From Otis tarda (lineage: Eukaryota > Chordata > Aves > Otidiformes > Otididae), in the NCBI GenBank assembly GCA_026413225.1, contig CM048552.1, positions 208,519,553 through 208,583,552 on the forward strand: a stretch of DNA of 64,000 bases, in the 5' to 3' direction. Positions 1 to 9,300 of the stretch are shown here, one piece after another. The first letter of the stretch is position 1. Every line of letters begins with the position of its first letter. The notes beneath the pieces were generated by a model that searched no databases, had not been told where the DNA came from, and worked only from the letters and a program-made list of their open reading frames with translations. Position numbers and translations under genes: made by a program.

Positions 1-3000
1 ATGAATGATCAGATACACAGATACAAGCTGAGGAGAAGCTGGTGAGCAGTTATTTTTCCTAAAAGGATATGGGAAGTAAAATGGTTCACAACACACGTTC
101 CACCACCCTTCACTCTCTGCAGCTGCTTTCTGGGGCAGAAATGGCAGTTACATGGATATGGCTGGATTAGGTCTTCACCCCAACGTGGATCCATGCACCA
201 TTGCTGCTTGGAATGGAGACCACAACCAGAAGTCTATAGCTTTTCAGTCTCTTTACAGTTTACTCCACAGAGTTGGCAGGCTAGAAACATTGCTAAAAAG
301 GGATCTAGGAAAAGCAGATACATTCTCCCACACCAGCTTCAAAACATTGAGTAAGCTGGTGCAACGCACAGAAGCACCGACACACAGAATGTCCTACAGT
401 CACGCAGAGCTGTGATGGGGACAGAGGAGGTAGGAGGGGCTGTAATTTGGGTGACAGCTCCCAGCACAATGATCTGGCATCTCCAGCAGATGCAGCTGAG
501 CACTAAAGAAGACAAACTACATGTAAGTGCTAAAGGATATTTTTACTTTATACATGGATTACATACCATAAGATGTGCTTCTTATCAGACCACACTGTAA
601 CATAACAAAAAGGTCAGTCCATGGCTTGAGTGGAGGCCAGGCTAGCTGCAGTCACGTTAAACGCAAATACAACCTAAGCACTATTTAACTACATGGAATT
701 TACTCACAAAGTTCTTGGGTGATTGACTTGCTAAAGGTGAATGAGAAGTTGGCTCACCCAAACACTGCTGCATTGACATCCATCCCATACTCACTGAAAA
801 CAGATGAAAACAGATGTTGTTGCAGAAGGAAGAGTTGAACTCCCAGATCTGAACAGCAAAAGCATGGCTGAGAGGGGGATGGATTAAATACTGGACTGAT
901 AGTTTGCATAGATAGGAAAAGTCAAAGTAAGACGAGTTTACAACTTGTACAGAGGGAATCCTCTTGAATTTCTGTGTAGAAGAAGTATTTCAGTAGTTAT
1001 ACAACTTAATGTCAAGTTTCAATGAGAAGTTCCAGCACCGTGCATAAATAGAGCCTAAATGTTGTGAATCCTCGACTGCTATGGTCACCCAGCGATATCT
1101 GTGCCAACGGCTGCTGCTACCCTCAGTAAGGATGGCCAGGCAAATCTGAAACACCGGGGGATCTTTTCCAGGTTAATTCCATGGTATTACGTGACTGCGT
1201 GCTTCATCAGTCAGAAAGCCAGCTGCCTCCTTGGCGGCTGTACTGCAGCGAGGGACAACTGGTGGGGCGTGATGCGATATGATAGGAGCGGTCTTAGTTA
1301 AATGAAGAGTCTCTCCTGTTATCTTTCTGAAAAACGGTTGACAGGGAAGCTTGCTGGTGTTGCCCCTCTCAAAAAAAAAAAAAAATCAGGCTCTGAAGCA
1401 AAATGTTTTGAAAATATAATGTACTTCAGTAAACATACCTTTAACTGTCTGGGTACGAGCTCCAGCTAATCACAGCTGCTTTCCTTTGAGCTGCTATCCT
1501 GCTTGTAGGGAAGGCACGGAGAGTAGGCCAGCAAAAATGTGAATTATTTATGTTCCTGCTGAAAGCACTAGTCTTGTCACTAGAGCCTTGCTTGATTGAA
1601 TGGATCGGCAGAGACAGTTTCTGTAGCAACTCAGAACCTTGCCCAGCAAAATGTCACCCAGTCACAGGTAACACAGAACGGTAATAAATATCTGCCTGGG
1701 CAGCTGAAGATGACACAGAAGTGCCAGAGTAAAATATATCTGGGTTTTAAGTCCTTCAGTCTCCCAAGACCCACCAAGATGTCATTTCAGAAGGTGAGTT
1801 GGTGACATGTCAACCTGGGTACCGGTAACAATCTATCCGTGACAACGTGGGGTTTCAAAAAATTACACGAGCCTTTGTGGGAACTTGGCAAGTCTTCAGC
1901 ACCAGGAACACAAGCTGCTGAACCCATCAAATGGAAACGTTACGGAAATTACAAGCTGCCAGGACTATCTTGCAAAGCTCTGAAGGGCAATACAGGTTAG
2001 TATATTTGTCTAGACACACAAAACATGTTTTTCAGTATGTCAGTATTGGAATTTTTCCTAATTATCAACCCATCAAATTATTTTTTACTAAATATATTCA
2101 GTTTGTCTTAAGAATTTCTGAGGCTATGAAACCCAAAACCATATTAGAAAAGTTACAATATGCAGAACTTTGTAAGTGTAGAAATCTTAGTAGATGGTTC
2201 CTTCATCACGCATCTCCAATTCAGCTCTGTTCACCACCAGACACTGGAAGAGGAAACAGCAATGCTTTGTGCTTTCTTGAGATTGTAATTCCAGTGTTTC
2301 CTATATTTTGACCTTACAAAGAAGACTAGGCTCTCGGCATCTGGAGTAACCTAGGTGCTTAGCTCTAAACAGGAGATAATCCAGTTATAAAAAGCTTATG
2401 GTTATTCAGTAGGAGGTCACTGAGGTACAACTCTAAATGTGAATAAAAGTGAGGGAAGCTGCCTGAGACCTGCGTAACCTAGACAAAGAGTAATCTGACT
2501 GGCAGACGACAGAGGCCTGGTTTATATTTAAGTTTTGCTGATTTAGCAATACCAGGACTCTAACAACATTCACCAATCAATACAGCTCTGCAGGCAAAAA
2601 TCTGCAGGCGTAGTTTCTACGGCAAAACATCCTTTGCTGTTCCGATATAAGCAAGACATAGTTATTACAGCAATTTAAATTGGATCCCATCTCTAGGAGG
2701 GTTTACCAGCAATTCTACCGTAGCTACATTGGCAAACTTGCTGGTCGAGGCTGTTCTACACATCAGCCACTGAAGAGCACAAGGCTGATGACAGCAGAGC
2801 TGCTTTGGAGGCTTGACAAGAGCGTAAAGCTTTTCGCCCTTTGGGAGGAACCACAGAGAAACACTGTCTGCTTCCTTAAGTGAATCTCGGCTGGAGAACA
2901 AAGGACTTCAGCTCATATACAGAGGGGTAATTTACATCTCATTAAAACCAATATTTAAACATCTACAATGTGTTTGTTTCTTTAGTGTCTGTGTTTTTCT

Positions 3001-3464
3001 TTTCCAAACATGTCAAAAAGGATGCATTTTCAATTTTTTTTTTTTTTTTAACTTTCCCAGTATGAAAAGCAGCAAGAACATTTCTGGGTTCTTAGAGATC
3101 CCCCCTTTTTTTTTCCCCCTATCCTTGCCTAGCTATGAAACAGTTTAAAGGAATTTTATTAAGCTTCCAAAGAAAATTCAGCTCAAGCATAAACACAAGT
3201 ATGAGCATTTTCAAGCATAACTACAGATGTTTTGGAATGTAACAAATTCTTGAAAGACTTCTTACCTTGATACATTTTCTCAGGTAGTACTACAATTTCA
3301 CAACTATCCAGTAAAACATCTTTAATTATCAGTTGCTGGCGATTCTTAAGCTAAGTGTGCTACATGTAGGTCTAGTGTAGAGGTTTTTCAGTAGGTTTTA
3401 TAGCAGCAAAACCCCTAGCTGCATCTGTAAAAAAAAAAACCAGAAACAAACCTTTAACTGACAG
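1..3464. other. Upstream intergenic DNA, no gene recognised
   Basis: Open frames here are short, overlap on both strands and resemble no family I know. The stretch has ordinary base composition, with a poly-T run near 3036-3050 and A-runs near 1371-1385 and 3429-3440. By human synteny the neighbour on this side would be RAB30, but I see no exon encoding its GTPase motifs. It could be intron or 3' flank of that gene. Confidence 0.5.
3155..3160 (-). terminator. Minus-strand AATAAA downstream of the unknown open frame
   Basis: TTTATT on the plus strand reads AATAAA on the minus strand, 305 bp past the stop of the candidate exon at 3465-3794. It is a plausible but unproven poly(A) signal for that candidate. 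Confidence 0.25.
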
Positions 3465-3794
3465 CTATGTCAACTGGGACAAGAAGAGGTAGGGCATAGC
3501 TGTACCAGAAGCATTTCTAACTAATGATTTCAGCAAAGCTATGTTTTTGGTAGGAGGTGGTTCCAATAATGTATGTATGAAGCGTGCTTCTGCAGGCACA
3601 GATAAATCTACACTCTCCACATATTGCTGGTACAACACAATTCCTGTAGTAATAAACAACTTTTCTTTAGAGAGCCCAAGGACAGACTCAATGGGTATTT
3701 CTGTACCACTCTTAATGAGCTGTTTCAAGAATTGCTCGGAGCATGGAGTGTTCCCACAACTCATCAGTGTGGGGACCTCACAGGCAACTTCTCT
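3465..3794 (-). CDS. Possible terminal coding exon of an unidentified minus-strand gene
   Basis: The minus strand is open for 109 codons before its stop at 3465-3467, and the frame is closed upstream by a TAG at 3795-3797. The first ATG is at 3764. The translation is not low-complexity. It alternates hydrophobic and charged residues like a helical domain (for example FITTGIVLYQQYVESVDLSV and LLKSLVRNAS) and ends PYLFLSQLT. A minus-strand AATAAA lies 305 bp further on (3155-3160). Minus-strand AG dinucleotides just upstream could serve as an acceptor. I do not recognise the family. It could be a last exon, a decayed retrocopy or a chance open frame, and the opposite strand is also open over much of the interval. 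Confidence 0.3.
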   Translation of the reverse strand, partial: REVACEVPTLMSCGNTPCSEQFLKQLIKSGTEIPIESVLGLSKEKLFITTGIVLYQQYVESVDLSVPAEARFIHTLLEPPPTKNIALLKSLVRNASGTAMPYLFLSQLT

Positions 3795-3797
3795 CTA

Positions 3798-5150
3798 ACA
3801 GCCTGCAACCCTGCTGAGGTACTACTGGTTTTGTACAAAGACAAGTGAAGGCAAAGTAGTAATATCCTAAAATATTGGATCTGCTCAGGCACGTAGGCGC
3901 ACCCGTCTCAGGGAGCTGTGTGGGTTCTGGAGGGCAGCAAACTGCCTCACCTTACATCGGACTCGGTCCTTTGGTGATTAATGAACAGCAAACCTGGTTT
4001 TGAGGGTGTACTTGGACCATGTGACATCCTCATCACGGCAGTTTTGCTTGTATTATTAGTTTTGCTCCTGTAATTAGTATGAACGAGCATTCTAGCTTAC
4101 AAATAGAATCACTAGAGGAAGAGCTAGATTTCCCCACCCCCACATTTTTTCCCCTAGGAGCAGAACAATATGTACCGGTATTGCCAAATAAACCGAATTT
4201 ACATTACAGTTTGATTCCTGGTACCTAATTAATATTCTTCATGGACAGCGTGTCTTCAAATAGCTGGCTAATGTTTACACCGAGAAAAAGACTGGCAGTC
4301 CCAGCTTCGGTTGGCCAGAGACAGAAACTTTAGTTTCATTTTCTTATCTCCTGGTGACACACTGTAAAGGCGAAGTGCTGTGTACAAAGTACAGCATTTC
4401 GAGGCTTACAGGAACAAACACGAACATACGATTCGACAGGCAAACAAAAGATGCCGTTGCGTTTCCTGTCCCTCTTCCCGGTTTTGAAGGTCACATTTTT
4501 TTTTCAGAAAGGAGATAAAAATATGAACATAGAAACTAAAATTTGTATCCAGATAAAACAGCAAACGGCAGTTTTTACCAGAAACTTGCTGGGTGTCCAT
4601 TTTTGCTATCTTTCTGCTCTATTTACAAAATTCACACTTGAAAAACTATTTCACACAATATGTTTTTCAGAGTGTATTTTAATGAAGCTTTAACTCACGG
4701 CCTACTTTCAAATGCCAGCAGTTCTCCACAGTTAATAAGTAATATGGGGCAGGGGGGGAAGGAATGGCTGTACCTTCAAATGCTTTGTAAGCAAGTTAAC
4801 TTCCAAGGGGTGCCTTTGGGCAAATCTCATGACCAAGAGCAGGTTTTGTTACTTTTGGCTGTACCAGCGCTCTCCTACTAGTATAGTAAAATGAAGAAAC
4901 GCCACTGGTGGTTCTGTTCAGTGGGGCCACAGCCTAAAAATACTGCTGTGGGGTGAAGAGTTAAAAGGTGCGACACAGACGGGCGTCAGGGAGGCCAAGG
5001 TCGCTGCTTGCCCCTGCTGAGGCAAATGAATTCCTATCTGGTGGGGAAAGTCCTGTGTCCCGGATGAACTGGCACCAAGCCGGCACCGCCGGGTCACACC
5101 GGCTCTCCTGCGGCACAACCGCCCCGGCAGGGGACAAGGCTGCGTTTCGC
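3798..5150. other. Intergenic DNA between the unknown open frame and the PCF11 CpG island
   Basis: No convincing exon on either strand. GC content rises from about 4950 onward into the CpG island. The long minus-strand open frame at 4961-5560 is proline, arginine and alanine rich and is explained by GC-rich composition. Confidence 0.5.
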
Positions 5151-5385
5151 TGACAGGCCCAGGCGAGCGCTGCGGCCTGTACTGGCACGACTCGCTTCGC
5201 TGGAGCGAGTGGTTTCTCCGGTATAGGACTGCCGGCAGACGCTGCGCCCCGCTCTCCCGGTGCCAAGGAACGGCCGTTCCCCGGGGATGGGGGTTGTTGG
5301 GGCTGCCTGAAGCGGCCAGGCCGCAGACCGTAGCCGCACGTTGCTAGGCCCCAGGCCCGCCCGGGATTGGGGGGGGTGAAGGGTG

Positions 5386-5408
5386 ACGGGGGGGGGGGGG
5401 TGTGTGTG
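5386..5408. repeat. Short G-run / TG-run
   Basis: About 13 G residues followed by (TG)n immediately precede the duplicated promoter module. Confidence 0.7.
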
Positions 5409-5524
5409 ACGGCGTTGCCACGGCAACGGCTAACCCAATAGCGAGCGAGGGGCAGGGCGACGGGGAACGGCGTTGCCAGGCCAACGGTTGGCCCAATAGC
5501 GGGCGGGGGGCGGGTCCGCGCAGC
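5409..5524 (+). repeat. 58-bp tandem duplication carrying X-box and CCAAT elements
   Basis: Copy A (5409-5466) and copy B (5467-5524) start with the same 12 bases and share the block CCCAATAGCG 24 bases further in. Copy A contains GTTGCCACGGCAAC (5414-5427), an inverted repeat that fits the RFX X-box consensus. Copy B has the degraded form GTTGCCAGGCCAAC (5472-5485). Each copy carries a CCAAT box (5435-5439 and 5493-5497). Confidence 0.75.
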
Positions 5525-5638
5525 CCCGGCAGAGGTCCTGGCGGGAAGGCGGGATTGCACATGGGCACTGGTCAGAGCTCGGGGCGTAGGGGAAGGCGGT
5601 AGGAAGAGGCACAGCGGCCTGGGAGCAGGGAAACGCAG

Positions 5639-5783
5639 CCAATTGCAAGTCGGAACGCCGGGGTTCTAGCGGGGTTCTAGCCCAGGGGCCAATCAGAGGA
5701 GACGGAAGGCGGTTCTAACCAATGAGGGGCCGCTGTGGTTGGCTGAGCCAATCGCGAGCTGAGCAGACGGGGCGCCAGCCAAT
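5639..5783 (+). promoter_or_regulatory. PCF11: Cluster of five CCAAT boxes (NF-Y type)
   Basis: CCAAT occurs at 5639-5643, 5689-5693, 5719-5723, 5748-5752 and 5779-5783, all on the plus strand and spaced about 30-50 bp. Several have the extended form CCAATCAG or CCAATGAG preferred by NF-Y. Together with the two in the 58-bp duplication there are seven in about 350 bp. Confidence 0.8.
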
Positions 5784-5894
5784 CAGAGCGCAGTGAGGGA
5801 ACAAAAGGGGCTTTCCAAGGCGCCGGCCCCTTTCCTGAGAACAATTTCACATGACGCAACGGTTGGAGGAAGAGGTTTGCGAACCGTAGCTGCC

Positions 5895-5906
5895 GCCGCC
5901 ATTTTG
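5895..5906 (+). promoter_or_regulatory. PCF11: YY1-type site GCCGCCATTTTG
   Basis: This matches the strong YY1 consensus typical of the start region of TATA-less CpG promoters. It lies 227 bp upstream of the PCF11 start codon, in the expected 5' UTR. Confidence 0.7.
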
Positions 5907-5995
5907 TGAGCGTTGAGAACTGAGTCGGCGGCGGCTGAAGGATCGGCAGCAGCAGGAGATCACTCCCACAGCCAGCGGGAGCCGCAGCCCGGAGG

Positions 5996-6004
5996 ATGCG
6001 GTAG
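5996..6004 (+). other. PCF11: Minimal upstream ORF (Met-Arg-stop) in the PCF11 leader
   Basis: ATG CGG TAG lies 128 bp before the PCF11 ATG, in the predicted 5' UTR. The ATG context has a purine at -3. Confidence 0.5.
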
Positions 6005-6030
6005 AGGAGCCCAGCGGCAGCGGCGAGGGG

Positions 6031-6066
6031 GGCGGCGGCATCGCTCGGCGGCGGCGGCGGCGGCAG
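6031..6066 (+). repeat. PCF11: CGG trinucleotide repeat in the PCF11 5' UTR
   Basis: An interrupted run of GGC/CGG triplets, with about six uninterrupted triplets around 6046-6063, precedes the start codon by about 70 bp. Confidence 0.8.
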
Positions 6067-6132
6067 GGTATCGCGGGGAGGGGGCTCTCGGTCGGTGGGT
6101 CGGGTCCTGCTGCGGGCCCCGGTCGGAGAAGC

Positions 6133-6321
6133 ATGTCGGCCCCGGAGAGCAGCGCTGGTAGCAGCGAGGCCCGGGAGGACGCGTGCCGCGACTACCAGTC
6201 GTCGCTGGAGGACCTGACGTTCAACAGCAAGCCGCACATCAACATGCTGACCATCCTGGCCGAGGAGAACGTGCCCTTCGCCAAGGACATCGTCTCCCTG
6301 ATCGAGGCGCAAATCGCCAAG
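6133..6321 (+). CDS. PCF11: PCF11 coding exon 1
   Basis: Encodes residues 1-63, beginning MSAPESS and entering the CTD-interacting domain (SLEDLTFNSKPHINMLTILA). It ends in phase 0. The donor is AAG|GTTTTT, which departs from GTRAGT at positions +3 to +6 and should be weak. Read-through meets a stop at 6388-6390 after 22 more codons. Confidence 0.97.
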
Positions 6322-9300
6322 GTTTTTATATTCCACCGACTACTACTCCTACCTATACTGCTGGGGGGACCGGACGGGGCAGCGGGCTAGGGCGGCCTCG
6401 GGGGCTAGGAGGAAGGGCGTGTGGGAGATGGGCAGCAGCGGGCTGAGGAGGAGGAAGGTAGAGGGGCCAGGGAGAGGCAGGGAAGCCGGGGGTGAGAGGG
6501 GCCTGAGAGACAGGAAATGGGGCTGGGGGTGGGGGCAGCGGGCCGGGTGGGGTGAGCAGGCCAGCGGCGCAGTGGGTACAGCTGGGCTTGGTGGAGGGAG
6601 GCAGCGAGGCAGAGGGGACGTGGAGATAGCAGTGGCGGGGTTGGATAATTAGGGGGGAGGCGGGAGGGCAGGGTTTCGACGGAGCAGAGGGTGCCGGGGA
6701 CTCGAGGTGGGGTGGGGAGCGCCCCGGCCGAGGCAGCGGGGAGAGGGCCAGGAGGCTGGGGACGCTGTGGGGGAAGCAGGCGGAGGGAAGCGTGGAGAAG
6801 GGATCAGGGAGCATGGGGCGAGGCGTCGGGGGCTCCTCCTTCCAGCGCTAAGCTTAAGGCTGCTACTTCTACCCCTTCCCCCACCCCATAGGGAGCAGGG
6901 GACTCGAGGGAGGGGAACAGCCCCCACATCACCGCCTGTTCGTAGTAGGGGGGGAGGGTTTGGGAGTCGCCCCGCCAAAAGCTGTGGGAGGGCAGCGTGG
7001 CTTGCGACTGAAGCCCCGTGTAGATATCAGGCACAACATGGCGGCCTGGCAGTGACTGGGCAGCGGCACCTCGCCCTTGTAGCTGGGTTTTCTCCCTACA
7101 TGGAGCCAGTATTCAGTGTCTCGAATCTGGTGTCTAAAGCCTTGCATTTAGCGATTTCGACAGTAGATAAATATTGCGGTCGTTAGAGAGGGCCTGACTG
7201 GGAGATTTTTGTGGAGGGGTGGGTTTTTTGGGGGGTAGTATAAAGGAATTAAAATAAGATTAAGTTTATGGCACGCAAATTCTCCACTTCTGAAGAGCTA
7301 AATATAACGACTTTTAAGTATAGTTAAGGTTATTTTCTCAGAGTGCTCCCTGTGACGTATTATTTCGGGGGGTGGGCACCCTTATCTTACAGAAAACTTT
7401 GTGAGTGAAAGGTGATCATCCGGATAGAGGAGTGTGTGTGGTGGTGATGGGGGTTGTTTTGCTCTGCCTGATTAGAGAAAATTCTGTGGGCTTGGGGTAA
7501 TCTGCTTGGATTTCAGGTGGTCTGTGCCCTGAGTAATAGTACTGTTGTGTGTGTATTTATTTTATTTTGGCTAGAGAAGTTTATTGGTTGAGGATGGGGA
7601 AGAAGAAATTCTCCCTTACTGTAGAAATTACAGCAGCCTGTAGGATCCTAACATGGCGTCTGAAAGGCACATGATATAAAAAGAAGGGAAAGAGGAGGCT
7701 CCCTCTGAGCCCAACCCAGGCAGTTGCTGACATCAGTCAGCTGCAGCACATGGATGGGAGTTTACAGAACCTTTTTAACAAGAGCATTTTGTAGGAAAAG
7801 GGTGGTTCTTTTAATTCCCCCCCCTCGTATTCGTGCCAGTCACCCCTCCCCCGTTGTTTCCCTTGCTCCCTCTGATCTCAGGTGTTCAAAGGCTTTTTTC
7901 CTTTGGCTTCAAATAGTGGTTTATAATGGTGAGAATTGTACTATCTAATGATGGGGAGGGAAGGATCTCTTAAGTTATTTAATCTATCTTTCTATCAATG
8001 CAGGATGGCTTTTTAGTGTTCCACAGACCTCTTCCAGTCTAGTTTTAAATGCTGCCAGTGGCTGAGTTTTGCCATTCCTTGGGGAGGTGATGTCATAATC
8101 TAATAGATCTCACCATTATATTTCTTAAAGGGCAGTGGATATGTATAAAATGATTTGTGATGAATATCAATGCTGTCAAAATTTTTTTTTTTCATTTCTG
8201 GGTGATTTAGAGCCTGCCCTGAAGTGTGTTTTTTTTTAAAGATGTCTTAAATCTTGTACCAATGGTTAGCTTTGCCTAGTTACTGTTTGTGACTGTGGTT
8301 TATTCAAGGCAAGTTTTTAGTAGTTTCTGGGAAAGTGATCTCCTTTACTAAGCCACTTTTAAAAAGTGTTGCCTGGAGACAGTTTGTTTAGTGTAAAACT
8401 TGAGTGGTCTGCTTTACAATTTAATAAATGGTTCTGAAATGTGTGACTGGTATTATAAAATTTGTAAATAAAAAGTGTGAAATATGTATTTGTCTTTTTA
8501 TTTACCATTGTATAGTGCAGAATTTGTTTCCAAGATCCATTTTTGTATACAAAGTTGTTTTTTTTAAACAAATTTTTGCACAAGTTTGTGACTTGGGGTT
8601 CAATTGCCAGATGTGATTTTAAACTTGAAATCTCTTAGGAAACTAATAAAAAAGAGCCACACATTTCCAACTTCCGATAGCTTTCCTACATTATTTGAAG
8701 GAACAGTGGGAGTTTGTGATAAAGCCTTTAATATTATGCTGATGAGTTCAGAGTTAGTGGTGTTCTGTGTTCTGGTGAATGTGCGGCGCCTCCCTGCATT
8801 TCGGTTAGTGTCATGTGGGCATCTTTCTTGCTATATTGTGTTGACCACCTGAAAACGAAGTACATTCAAGTCTGGGATTCCCTTTTCTGGTTATTGGAAT
8901 ATGCGCTTAGATCCCTTGACGTAACAAACATTTCCAGAAGAGAAGACTTGAATATTCCAACCGTCTTCAAGTCATGGTTCTTAAAATGCAGCCCCTGAGT
9001 AGCTTATATGTGAAGCAGAGTATGCTGCTAATGCTGTGCTATAGTTTGAAGTAGGCTTCCTTACTAGATTACGGTGCTTCCATGTATGATCATTTTTAGC
9101 ACTCTGATGCATAATGAAGGTGACAGTTAAACTTGATACAGTGCCGTTGCTACTAGATGGTTCCCCAGTGTCTCAGACTTGAAGCTTAGCTGGGTATAGC
9201 AAGCTGCTTCCATACACTGGTGAAATGGAAGAATATAACATACTGTGTCAGTAGCTCTTGGGCATAGGTACTTCTGAGACAGCTCTTTGTTTCCCTAACA

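Larger units (their letters stand above)
5150..6700 (+). promoter_or_regulatory. PCF11: CpG island promoter of PCF11
   Basis: A GC-rich, CpG-dense block covers the region upstream of and including the first coding exon. It lacks a clear TATA box. It contains seven CCAAT motifs between 5435 and 5783, a duplicated X-box module (5409-5524) and a YY1-type site at 5895-5906. YY1 sites of this form usually sit at or just after the start site of CpG promoters, so transcription probably begins at about 5.86-5.93 kb. The lack of TATA and the length of the island leave room for divergent transcription. Confidence 0.85.

Noticed and set aside
1-5000. Search for RAB30 exons expected from synteny
   Set aside because: No GTPase motif-coding sequence seen on either strand. 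The gene, if adjacent, lies outside the window.
4961-5560. 199-codon minus-strand open frame
   Set aside because: Pro/Arg/Ala-rich translation within a CpG island, overlapping open frames in other phases, no domain. Explained by base composition.
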